Shown: positions 1 to 6,227, numbered from the stretch's first letter. The stretch is DNA of 6,546 nucleotides from JBOGED01 sp050743625 (GCA_050743625.1 JBOGED010000144.1:1-6546); one strand, 5' to 3'. Made by a program: numbers and translations. Notes: generated by a model not told the origin, from the letters alone.

Positions 1-9
1 ATCGGCCAC
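1..9 (-). CDS. Probable start of a further minus-strand gene, cut by the window edge
   Basis: A GTG codon at 9-7 on the minus strand is preceded by a perfect GGAGG (20-16) with a 6-nt spacer, a textbook ribosome binding site for this kind of genome. Only three codons (Met-Ala-Asp) lie inside the window, so no product can be named. The gene would be co-directional with the nitrite reductase operon, separated from the PEPC stop codon by about 175 nt, so it may have its own promoter. I saw no convincing -35/-10 pair in that gap. The call rests only on the Shine-Dalgarno and start pair and could be chance. Confidence 0.35.
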
Positions 10-184
10 GCGTGTCCTCCTGCCAGCTCCCCAACAGCAGTCACACTAGCCACACCACGCCTGAAAACCCGGCAACCCCCGCAGCCACCAACGGATCCAC
101 CCAACCCGACCAGCTGAATAGTTACGACCTATCGATAAACCAGCTGTTTGCCGCCTCGGGTGTAAGTTAATGAGCCGAAATGAC
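10..184. other. Intergenic region downstream of PEPC, no gene seen
   Basis: No reading frame here looks like a real protein. The part at about 112-185 is clearly more AT-rich than the flanking coding DNA. It contains a repeated ACCAGCTG (109-116 and 139-146), an ATCGAT palindrome (131-136), and an AAA-C-CAGCTG-TTT near-palindrome (137-149). I found no stem followed by a T-run after the PEPC stop, so no intrinsic terminator is called. The left end holds the ribosome binding site of the next minus-strand gene. Confidence 0.6.
109..146. repeat. Paired ACCAGCTG octamer, 30-bp spacing
   Basis: ACCAGCTG occurs at 109-116 and again at 139-146, exactly 30 bp start to start, or about three helical turns. 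Because CAGCTG is a palindrome, the two copies could act as direct repeats for a regulator or pair as a 6-bp stem with a 24-nt loop. The second copy is flanked to give AAA-C-CAGCTG-TTT. A regulatory role for the downstream gene is inference only; an 8-mer pair in a short gap can arise by chance. Confidence 0.3.
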
Positions 185-1231
185 CTAACCGGTGTTTTGG
201 AGGCCGGCGGCGATGCCGTTGACGGTGAGGAGGAGGGCGCGGCGGAGGAGGGGGTCGGGGTCCTCGCGGGCGCGGAGGCGGCGCAGGAGGCTGACTTGCA
301 GCTCGCACAGGGGGTTGAGGGAGGCGCTGCGGGCTTCGAGGGCGCGTTGTAAGTCCGGGTCTCGGTCGAGGATGCGGTGCTCGCCGGTGATCTGGAGGAG
401 TTCGCGGACGGTGAGGTGGTGCTCGGCTTGGATGGTGTGGAAGATGGGGTGGAGGCGAGGGTCGACCAGGCCGGTGACGTAGTGGGCGGCGATGCGCAGG
501 TCGGTCTTGGCGAGGGTCATCTCGACATTGGCGATGAACGTGCGGAAGAAGTGCCACTCTTCCAGCATCTGTGTGAGCGTGCCGCCAAGCCCGGTTTGGC
601 GGGCGGCGGCGAGGCCGGTACCGAGGCCGAACCAGCCTGGGACGATCTGGCGGGATTGGGTCCAGCCGAAGACCCAGGGGATGGCGCGGAGCTCTGCGAT
701 GCCGGCGCAGCCGGGTGACCGGCGGGAGGGGCGGGAGCCGATGTGCAGGCCGGGCAGCTCCTCGACGGGGGTGGAGGTGAGAAAGTAGTCGACAAGGCCC
801 CGGCTACCGACGAGGCCTTGATAGGCACGGCAGGCTTGGTCGGAGATCAGCTCCATGGCCTGGTCCCAACGCGTGAGCACGTCGGGGGGCTGCCGGGAGT
901 AGCGGTGCGCGACGCTGGCCTCGAGCGTGGCGGCCAGCGCCGTCTCCAGGTGATGGCGAGCCAGGCCCTGTAAGCCGTATTTGGCGAAGATCGCCTCGCC
1001 TTGCTCGGTCAGCTTGATGGGCCCTTCGTTGACACCGAAGGGCTGGGCGAGGATCGCGTCGTGAGTGGGGCCGCCGCCGCGGCTGATGGTGCCTCCCCGG
1101 CCGTGGAACAGGCGCAGCGTCACGCGATGGCGCTCGGCGACGTCCCGCAGGTGGCGTTGGGCCTTGTGGATCTCCCACTGTGAGGTGGTGATCCCCGCCT
1201 CCTTGTTGGTGTCGGTGTAGCCGAGCATCAC
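185..1231 (-). CDS. ppc: PEPC C-terminal part (348 codons) after an in-frame amber codon
   Basis: This is the C-terminal third of phosphoenolpyruvate carboxylase (EC 4.1.1.31), which carboxylates PEP with bicarbonate to oxaloacetate in the cytoplasm. It directly follows the TAG at 1232-1234 in the same frame as the upstream part. The first residues, MLGYTDTNK, are the conserved loop with the metal-binding Asp (residue 7; Asp543 in E. coli) and Lys. The glycine-rich loop FHGRGG (42-47) with RGGGP follows, then TEQGE (75-79), a long conserved stretch including IPWVFGWTQSRQ, and the family-typical C terminus ending NTG. No other stop or frame change is seen, so selection acted on it until recently. 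A GTG directly follows the stop, but no Shine-Dalgarno suggests independent initiation, and this part alone lacks the catalytic His. It is best read as the end of one 1020-residue frame, broken by mutation or sequencing error. Confidence 0.85.
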   Translation of the reverse strand: MMLGYTDTNKEAGITTSQWEIHKAQRHLRDVAERHRVTLRLFHGRGGTISRGGGPTHDAILAQPFGVNEGPIKLTEQGEAIFAKYGLQGLARHHLETALAATLEASVAHRYSRQPPDVLTRWDQAMELISDQACRAYQGLVGSRGLVDYFLTSTPVEELPGLHIGSRPSRRSPGCAGIAELRAIPWVFGWTQSRQIVPGWFGLGTGLAAARQTGLGGTLTQMLEEWHFFRTFIANVEMTLAKTDLRIAAHYVTGLVDPRLHPIFHTIQAEHHLTVRELLQITGEHRILDRDPDLQRALEARSASLNPLCELQVSLLRRLRAREDPDPLLRRALLLTVNGIAAGLQNTG

Positions 1232-1234
1232 CTA
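1232..1234 (-). other. In-frame TAG codon inside PEPC
   Basis: The minus strand reads CTC CAA TAG GTG ATG CTC. PEPC homology continues without a gap across the TAG: L-Q-[stop]-V-M-L-G-Y-T-D. Most family members I recall have Glu here, so one G-to-T change (GAG to TAG) explains it. The site is seven residues before the metal-binding Asp. Nonsense mutation, base-call error and amber readthrough all fit the sequence. Confidence 0.9.
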
Positions 1235-3247
1235 TTGGAGGTCGCCGCGCAGCGCGACCAGCCGCCGGTAGATGGGCTCGGACAGCAACTCGTCCAGGAT
1301 GTGACCGGCGAGCGGCAGCTCCTCACGTGTCTCGAACAGGGGTACGAACCCCAGCCGCGCGACACCGACGTGCGTGTCGACCAACCCGGCCTCGCGGGCC
1401 AGCACCACGGCGGCCAGGATGTCGTCGGCGCCTCTGGTCCGCGACACGATGTAGCTCTCCAGAGCGGCGGGGCCGAACCGGTCAAGGGCAGCCCGGATGG
1501 TCTTGAATATCTCCATCGTCGCCGCGGGACCTTCGGGCAGCACCGAGATCGGAGGCGTCAGGGGCCGCCGGAGGCGCAGCTCCTCGGCGAGCAGGCGGGC
1601 ACGCAGCTGGGGTTTCAGCTCTGCGTAGGCCGCGGGCCCCTCGTCCAGCCCGTCGAAGAGCGATTCGATCACCGCGTGATGCTTGTCGGCGTCCTCGCGG
1701 ATGTCCATGACCGCCAGGTGAAAGCCGAACACCTCCGCCATCCGCATGACCCGCCGCAGCGGCCCCCGGGCCAGCAGCTCGCCCCGGTTGGCCACGAGCG
1801 AGGTCTCTATCACCGCGAGATCGTCCAGCAGGCCATCCGGGTCGGCGTAGTCCTGGCCGGGGACGTGCGGCGCGCCCGCCGCCAGCCGCGCGCGCGTGTT
1901 GACCAGGCGTTGGCGGATGTAGGAGCACTTGAGCCGGTACGGCTCCCCGGCGCGCCGCCGCCCGAGACGTTGGTAGACGGCGGGCAGGTCAGACCGGTCG
2001 CTGGCCAGGCTCTCCTTGAGGCTGTCCGACACGGCGACGACCGAGGTCGAGCTGCTCAGCTGGCGCGCCAACCCATACACGCCCTCGATGAGGTTATCGA
2101 GGGCGTGCCTGTGCTGCCGCTCAAGCACCCGGAGGGTGACGGCGGGCGTGACGTAGGGGTTCCCGTCGCGGTCGCCGCCGACCCAGGTCCCAAAGCGGAG
2201 CGGCCTGGCCGTGGGCGTCAGCTCCAGTCCGAGGCCAGCGACCTCGTGCTCGAGGTCCTCGAGGAGATCGGGGATGACGGAGCGGCACACCTTGTCGAGG
2301 TAGTAGATGACCGCGTCCGCCTCTTCAGCAGGCTCGGGCGCGTCCTGGCGCAGCTCGTCGGTCTGCCACAAGACGTCTACCAGCTCGGCGAGGCGCCGGT
2401 CGATCCGGGCGCGGTCCGGTCCGCCCAGCCGTGGGTCCGACCGCTGGATGAGCAGGTCCGCGGCCTGGCGCAGGATCGTCAGGACAGAGCGGCGGGCGAC
2501 CTCGGTGGGGTGGGCGGTGAAGACCGGGCGCAGCTCTAGCCGTCCAAGCACCTCCGCGGTCACCTCACGTGGCGCATCTCCGACGGCGATCCGCTCCATC
2601 GCGTGGCGCAAGGGACTTGGGCGGAGGCTGTCACGGCCGGTGAGCTCGGTGACCTGTTGGACCTGCTGGGCGAGGTTCGCAAGGTAGAAGTAGGCGGACA
2701 GCGCCCGCACAAGGCGGATCTCCGAGCCCACATCCAGCGCGGACAAAACCTGCTGAAGCTCGCCGTCCTCGGCCTCGTCCGGGTTGCCCGCGCCTGACGT
2801 CATTGCCTGTACACGTTCCACAAGCTCGACCAGCTCCGGGCCCTCCTGCCGCAAGAGCGTCTCGGTCAGCAACCGGATGAGGAGACTGGCCTCGGGACGT
2901 CGACCCTCGCTGACCTCGACGCCTTGGGCGTCAGTCTCCAGAGTCAAGACGATCTGCCCATCCTCAACCCTCACCGGGTGAGTGACTACCGTCACCGCCG
3001 GGTCACCCACGTGGCGGCCCGTCGCAAGATCGAACCGCCAGCCGTGCAGGGGGCACACGACTGTCGTGCCCCCGACCAAACCGTCAGCCAGCGGCCCGCC
3101 CCGATGAGGGCACACAGGGTCGATCGCTCGGATCCCACCGTCTCGCAAGCGGAACACCGCCACTCGAGATCCGGCGACGTGGAAAAGGCGGCCTTCGCCG
3201 AGAGGGATCCTGGACACCGGCCCAAGGCGGTGCTCATGACGGCTCAT
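1232..3247 (-). CDS. nirD-ppc: NirD (Rieske-type)-PEPC fusion, ending at a premature amber codon
   Basis: One open frame joins two enzymes. Residues 1-104 are a NirD-like nitrite reductase small subunit with all Rieske [2Fe-2S] ligands, C46-P-H48 and C65-P-L-H68. After a short linker (about 105-117), PEPC begins at RLLTETLLRQEGPEL and continues with the catalytic His in FTAHPTE (246), GGDRDGNP (357-364) and the metal-ligand Glu in FVPLFETREEL (639). The frame stops at TAG (1232-1234) after LRGDLQ, where the family normally continues E-V-M-L-G-Y. With that codon read as sense the protein is 1020 aa: about 105 of NirD plus a normal PEPC of about 900-915. I chose the ATG at 3247 because a perfect GGAGG (3257-3253) lies 5 nt upstream. 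An ATG at 3307 overlaps the nirB stop as ATGA and would add 20 unconserved residues, with only a weak GGGGTG site. No in-frame ATG or GTG with a ribosome binding site marks a separate PEPC start. Confidence 0.85.
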   Translation of the reverse strand: MSRHEHRLGPVSRIPLGEGRLFHVAGSRVAVFRLRDGGIRAIDPVCPHRGGPLADGLVGGTTVVCPLHGWRFDLATGRHVGDPAVTVVTHPVRVEDGQIVLTLETDAQGVEVSEGRRPEASLLIRLLTETLLRQEGPELVELVERVQAMTSGAGNPDEAEDGELQQVLSALDVGSEIRLVRALSAYFYLANLAQQVQQVTELTGRDSLRPSPLRHAMERIAVGDAPREVTAEVLGRLELRPVFTAHPTEVARRSVLTILRQAADLLIQRSDPRLGGPDRARIDRRLAELVDVLWQTDELRQDAPEPAEEADAVIYYLDKVCRSVIPDLLEDLEHEVAGLGLELTPTARPLRFGTWVGGDRDGNPYVTPAVTLRVLERQHRHALDNLIEGVYGLARQLSSSTSVVAVSDSLKESLASDRSDLPAVYQRLGRRRAGEPYRLKCSYIRQRLVNTRARLAAGAPHVPGQDYADPDGLLDDLAVIETSLVANRGELLARGPLRRVMRMAEVFGFHLAVMDIREDADKHHAVIESLFDGLDEGPAAYAELKPQLRARLLAEELRLRRPLTPPISVLPEGPAATMEIFKTIRAALDRFGPAALESYIVSRTRGADDILAAVVLAREAGLVDTHVGVARLGFVPLFETREELPLAGHILDELLSEPIYRRLVALRGDLQ
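2896..2935 (-). other. NirD-PEPC junction (fusion linker)
   Basis: Residues about 105-117 of the fused frame lie between the last predicted strand of the Rieske fold (VEDGQIVLTLE) and the first PEPC helix. The linker is short and polar (TDAQGVEVSEGRR). No stop codon interrupts it in frame. A TGA occurs out of frame at the bases coding GAG-ACT-GAC, close to where free-standing NirD proteins normally end, so a lost or shifted NirD stop is an alternative to a genuine fusion. Confidence 0.7.
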
Positions 3248-3252
3248 TCCGA

Positions 3253-3257
3253 CCTCC
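3253..3257 (-). promoter_or_regulatory. Ribosome binding site for the nirD-ppc frame
   Basis: GGAGG lies 5 nt upstream of the ATG at 3247-3245, within the 60-nt gap that follows the nirB stop. It decides the start of the fused frame in favour of 3247 over the nirB-overlapping ATG at 3307. Confidence 0.7.
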
Positions 3258-3303
3258 GGGACAAGACTATGCTCTCGCGCCTTGAACACGCCGTACGCTG
3301 CGT

Positions 3304-3549
3304 TCATACCGTCACCCCGATCTCGGACGAGAACTGGTGGGCCGTCTTGGGAGCCGTGACCTCGGCATGCCACGGGTCCTGGTAGGCCTCTCCGGAGGCT
3401 TGCATCCGCGCGTCGAGGCCGGCGGCGATACCCTCGGCGTCGTCGACGACGATGGCGCGGAGCCACTCGTTACCGATGCGAAGCGGGACGCGCGGCACGA
3501 AGTCGTAGGTGCGCTCCAACCATTTGGCGTGCTCGCGGTAGTACTGCAT
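3304..3549 (-). pseudogene. nirB: NirB C-terminal segment displaced by a frameshift
   Basis: This frame encodes the expected end of actinobacterial NirB: (GRF)MQYYREHAKWLERTYDFVPRV, then a segment with IVVDDAEGIA and a tail ending at TGA 3306-3304. It belongs directly after VLRLAG in the main nirB frame. The segment is clean, so the shift must be recent or an error. In this frame the nirB stop overlaps an ATG at 3307-3305 as ATGA. The ATG at 3549 has no ribosome binding site and is an ordinary internal Met. I do not regard it as an independent small gene. Confidence 0.8.
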
Positions 3550-5735
3550 GAACCGGCCAGCCGCAGCACCTCCTCGTGCGTACCGACCGTGGCGAGCACG
3601 TCACCCTTGCGGACGGTCGCCCCGCACGCGCCGCCCACGTAGATCTCCCAGCGGCCGCCCTCTACGGCGACCACACCGACGTCCTTGACCATGGCCTCGG
3701 AGCAGTTGCGGGGACAGCCGGCTACCGCGAGCTTCATCTTGGCTGGGCTCTCCAGACCCTTGAAGCGGTCCTCGATCTCGATGCCCAGCGTCGTCGAGTC
3801 GCCAAGGCCATACCGGCAGAAGTCGGTTCCGACGCAGGTCTTGACCGTGCGGAACGTCTTCGCGTACGCAAAGCCCGAGGGCATCCCAAGGTCGGACCAC
3901 GCTCGTGGCAGGTCGTCCTTGGCGACGCCGAGGAGGTCGATCCGCTGCCCCCCGGTGATCTTGATCATCGGCACGTCGTACTTGTCGGCCACGTCGGCGA
4001 TCCGCCTCAGCTGCTCCGCCGACGTGACGCCTCCGGAGATGCGGGGCACGACGGAGAACGTGCCGTCCCTCTGGACATTGGCGTGGACCCGGTCGTTGAT
4101 GAAGCGGGCGTCGCGCTCGTCGTCGTACTCGGCGCCCCACAGGATCCTCAGGAGGCTGGCCAACCCCGGCTTGCTCACCGGGTCCTCAACGCCCCCGGCG
4201 AGCGTGGCGAACACGGAGGAGACCGATCGCAAGCCCTGCGCCATGATGGCCTGTACCAGCTCGGGCTTGGTCAGCGGCACGCCGGGTACGTACCAGTGGG
4301 CGGAAGCGTCCTCTTCGAGGCCCTCCCCGGCGGCCCATTCCAGGATGTCGGCCACCATGGTCTTGCAGGAGCCGCAACCCATACCGGCCCGAGTCGTCTC
4401 CATGACTCCTTTGAGGCTGCGCTGGCCCGCGGCCACGCACGCGGTGATGGCGCCCTTGCTCACCCCGTTGCAGTTACATACCTGCAGGTCGTCGGCCATC
4501 CCACTCACTGAGGGCGGGGAGGCCAGGTCGAACAGCAGTGACAACGGCTCGGCGGGCGGTGGCGTACCCCGGTCGAACGCCTGGGTGAGGACCGTGGCAT
4601 TGCTGAGGTCACCGAGCAGCGTCGCCCCGACCAGCGTCTCACCACGGGCGACGATGGTCTTGTACCTGCCTCGCTGGGGCTCGGCCACCTTGATGAGCTC
4701 GTCTCCGGGTCGCTCGGGCTCCTTGATCCCCATGACCGCGAGGTTGACGCCAGCTACCTTCAGCTTGGTTACGAGCTTGGAGCCGTGGTAGGCGGCGTGG
4801 CGGTCGCGGTCGGTGATGTGCTCGGCCAGGACGGCGGCCTGCTCCCACAAGGGCGCGACCAGGCCGTAGACCTGGTCCCGGTGCTGAGCGCACTCACCGA
4901 CCGCGTACACGTCGAGATCGTCGACCGACCGCATCTGGTCGTCGACCACGACGCCGCGCTCCACCGTGAGCCCGGCACGGAAGGCGAGCTCCACGCTTGG
5001 CCTGATCCCGGTGGCCAGGATCACCATGTCGGCCTCGAGCATGGTGCCGCGGTCTTCGCCGCGCAGGGCGATGGTCTTCTTCTCCAGATGGACGGAGATG
5101 CCCAACTTTTCGACAATGGCCGCGAGGATGGCGCCCGCCTCGGCGTCGAGCTGCTGATTCATCAGGATGGGTGAGGGGTGCACGACGTGCACCTGTAAGC
5201 CCAGCCCCAGCATCCCCCTCGCCGCCTCCAGGCCGAGCAGCCCGCCGCCGATCACCGCCACCGTGACACCGCTCGCCGCGTAGGTCCTCATGTAGCTGCA
5301 GTCGTCGATCGTCCGGAACGTGAAGACACCAGGTCGTAGGCCGCCATCGTCGCCGTTCAATCCCGCGATCGGCGGGACGAACGGGAGGCTGCCCGTTGCC
5401 ACGATCAGCTTGTCGTACCCGGTGAGGGTGCCGTCGGCCGTCCTGACCTGCCTGGCCCACCGGTCGATCTCGACGACACGGGCGCCAGCATGCAAGGTGA
5501 TGTCGTGCTCGTCATACCAGGCGAGGGAGTTGAGGAAGATCTCGCTGGCGTCCTCAGTCCCTGACAGGACCTTCGACAGCAGGATGCGGTTGTAGTTGCC
5601 GTACGGCTCGTCGCCGAACATCGTGATCTGGAACCGATCTGTCCCGTCTGTCCCGCCACGGGCGAGGATCTCCTCCCCGGTGCGGGCGCCGGCCATCCCG
5701 TTGCCGATCACGACCAGCCGCTGCGCGGAGGGCAT
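3312..5735 (-). CDS. nirB: Assimilatory nitrite reductase large subunit NirB, frameshifted near its end
   Basis: Cytoplasmic NAD(P)H-dependent nitrite reductase large subunit (EC 1.7.1.15), which reduces nitrite to ammonium with six electrons. Domains in order: an FAD-binding Rossmann motif (GNGMAG, 11-16); an NAD(P)-binding motif (VIGGGLLGLE, 161-170) with the FAD-pocket YAVGEC (277-282); a BFD-like [2Fe-2S] domain with C420-x-C422 and C454-x2-C457; the ferredoxin-like half-domain; and the siroheme/[4Fe-4S] ligands C634-x5-C640 and C674-x3-C678. Homology ends at VLRLAG (residue 728). The remaining 79 residues in this frame are Ser/Pro/Arg-rich and unlike NirB, while the expected C terminus continues in another frame. 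All cofactor ligands precede the shift. The ATG at 5735 starts 4 nt after the upstream stop, with GGAG (5749-5746) 10 nt away inside the upstream gene, which implies translational coupling. Corrected length would be about 810 aa, normal for the family. Confidence 0.93.
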   Translation of the reverse strand: MPSAQRLVVIGNGMAGARTGEEILARGGTDGTDRFQITMFGDEPYGNYNRILLSKVLSGTEDASEIFLNSLAWYDEHDITLHAGARVVEIDRWARQVRTADGTLTGYDKLIVATGSLPFVPPIAGLNGDDGGLRPGVFTFRTIDDCSYMRTYAASGVTVAVIGGGLLGLEAARGMLGLGLQVHVVHPSPILMNQQLDAEAGAILAAIVEKLGISVHLEKKTIALRGEDRGTMLEADMVILATGIRPSVELAFRAGLTVERGVVVDDQMRSVDDLDVYAVGECAQHRDQVYGLVAPLWEQAAVLAEHITDRDRHAAYHGSKLVTKLKVAGVNLAVMGIKEPERPGDELIKVAEPQRGRYKTIVARGETLVGATLLGDLSNATVLTQAFDRGTPPPAEPLSLLFDLASPPSVSGMADDLQVCNCNGVSKGAITACVAAGQRSLKGVMETTRAGMGCGSCKTMVADILEWAAGEGLEEDASAHWYVPGVPLTKPELVQAIMAQGLRSVSSVFATLAGGVEDPVSKPGLASLLRILWGAEYDDERDARFINDRVHANVQRDGTFSVVPRISGGVTSAEQLRRIADVADKYDVPMIKITGGQRIDLLGVAKDDLPRAWSDLGMPSGFAYAKTFRTVKTCVGTDFCRYGLGDSTTLGIEIEDRFKGLESPAKMKLAVAGCPRNCSEAMVKDVGVVAVEGGRWEIYVGGACGATVRKGDVLATVGTHEEVLRLAGSCSTTASTPNGWSAPTTSCRASRFASVTSGSAPSSSTTPRVSPPASTRGCKPPERPTRTRGMPRSRLPRRPTSSRPRSG
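3553..3557 (-). other. nirB frameshift point
   Basis: The minus strand reads CTG GCC GGT TCA in the upstream frame. The family sequence L-A-G-R-F-M-Q-Y-Y requires GCC GG(N) CGG TTC ATG. The observed DNA has one short GGCCGG where about four more bases are needed, so loss of one CCGG unit from a GGCCGGCCGG-like run explains the shift exactly. It is not a heptameric slippery site and no frameshift-stimulating structure was noticed. Confidence 0.75.
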
Positions 5736-5739
5736 GGTC

Positions 5740-6087
5740 TCAGATCTCCATCATCCCGAGGTCGACCACGACGACGCCCTTCGTCGCGCCGGGAGCGGCG
5801 AGGTGGACCTCGAGGCGGGTGTCGGACAAGAGGTCCTCCACCACGCGCAGCGCGACGTGGACGGTGTCCTTGGCGCCCACAGGGAAATAGCGCATCGGCT
5901 CGTCGTCCCGTATCACGACCAGGTAGATCAGCTCGTCGCTGGAGTTCCCGCTCCGGAAGTAGACGAGCTGGGTCTCATGCCCGGTAGGCACCACATACCG
6001 CAGGCCAGGGTCGAGCAGGAACGGCTTGTCGAGCCCAAGGCCCTCGAACGCGTAGACGCCTTGCAGGAAACGCGGTGTCGACCTCAC
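5740..6087 (-). CDS. Small 115-aa protein of unknown function, coupled to nirB
   Basis: I do not recognise a named family. The protein is soluble-looking, with no signal peptide, membrane segment or cysteine. It begins MRSTPRFLQGVYAFEG, contains a proline-poor beta-rich middle (RYVVP, QLVYFRSGNSS, ELIYLVVIRDDEPMRYFPVGA) and ends in short alternating strands (VVVVDLGMMEI). This suggests a compact beta-sandwich or barrel. The GTG at 6087 is chosen because GGGAGG (6102-6097) sits 9 nt upstream and homology-like sequence starts just after it; an in-frame ATG at 6153 would add 22 Trp/Pro/Arg-rich residues without a ribosome binding site. It is the first gene of the nir operon and overlaps the nirB ribosome binding region, so a role in nitrite or nitrate reduction (assembly, regulation or a partner of NirB) is an inference from position. 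I have a vague memory of similar small proteins beside actinobacterial nitrate/nitrite genes, which is not firm. Confidence 0.75.
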   Translation of the reverse strand: MRSTPRFLQGVYAFEGLGLDKPFLLDPGLRYVVPTGHETQLVYFRSGNSSDELIYLVVIRDDEPMRYFPVGAKDTVHVALRVVEDLLSDTRLEVHLAAPGATKGVVVVDLGMMEI

Positions 6088-6096
6088 GCGAGGTGT

Positions 6097-6102
6097 CCTC
6101 CC
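6097..6102 (-). promoter_or_regulatory. Ribosome binding site deciding the GTG start at 6087
   Basis: GGGAGG lies 9 nt upstream of GTG 6087-6085. No other start candidate upstream in this frame has a comparable site. Confidence 0.6.
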
Positions 6103-6160
6103 GGGTAGCGGCGGCCACCCCCATCTTGGGCACCACACATTTCCCCTGGACATCGGCAGT

Positions 6161-6177
6161 GTTACTGACCGAGAAAC
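6161..6177. promoter_or_regulatory. Imperfect GlnR-box-like site upstream of the nir operon
   Basis: The plus strand reads GTTAC-TGACCGA-GAAAC. The actinobacterial nitrogen regulator GlnR recognises paired half-sites resembling GTnAC and GAAAC, normally separated by 6 bp, and it activates nirB in Streptomyces. Both half-sites match well, but the gap is 7 bp, one too many, which is a real objection. The site lies about 75-90 bp upstream of the first start codon of the operon, a suitable activator position. I could not define a matching -35/-10 pair. Confidence 0.3.
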
Positions 6178-6198
6178 GGCAAGGTGCGCAGCGCTCGC

Positions 6199-6227
6199 TG
6201 GGACCCCGCCCAGGGCCAGGGGTCCCA
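6199..6227 (-). terminator. GC-rich 9-bp hairpin between upstream remnant and nir operon
   Basis: TGGGACCCC (6227-6219) and GGGGTCCCA (6207-6199) form a perfect 9-bp stem around an 11-nt loop. It lies 59 nt past the stop of the upstream remnant frame and 112 nt before the operon's first codon. There is no T-run on either strand, so it is not a classical intrinsic terminator, although actinobacterial terminators often lack one. It could equally be a leader structure of the nir transcript, if transcription starts upstream of it. Confidence 0.4.

Noticed and set aside
129..557. Minus-strand frame of 142 codons overlapping the PEPC end
   Set aside because: Pro/Arg/His-rich out-of-frame translation of the conserved PEPC C terminus.
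1232..1234. Pyrrolysine or recoded amber codon in PEPC
   Set aside because: No Pyl genes are visible, the family has Glu rather than a special residue here, and a single base change suffices. Readthrough is kept only as a minor option.
1235..2539. Long plus-strand reading frame of 434 codons opposite ppc
   Set aside because: It is the antisense shadow of conserved PEPC codons; its composition is Gly/Arg/Val/Gln-rich, without recognisable motifs, as expected in high-GC DNA.
3247..3466. Upstream extension of the nirD frame to a start at 3466
   Set aside because: That stretch is very Arg-rich and overlaps the true C-terminal coding of NirB in another frame; the start at 3247 has a perfect ribosome binding site.
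3550..3560. Programmed ribosomal frameshifting in nirB
   Set aside because: There is no slippery heptamer, no homopolymer and no stimulating structure, and a missing CCGG unit explains the family alignment better.
3576..4791. Plus-strand frames of 311 and 368 codons opposite nirB
   Set aside because: Both overlap each other and the siroheme/Fe-S coding part of nirB, show no motifs, and are explained by G/C third-position bias.
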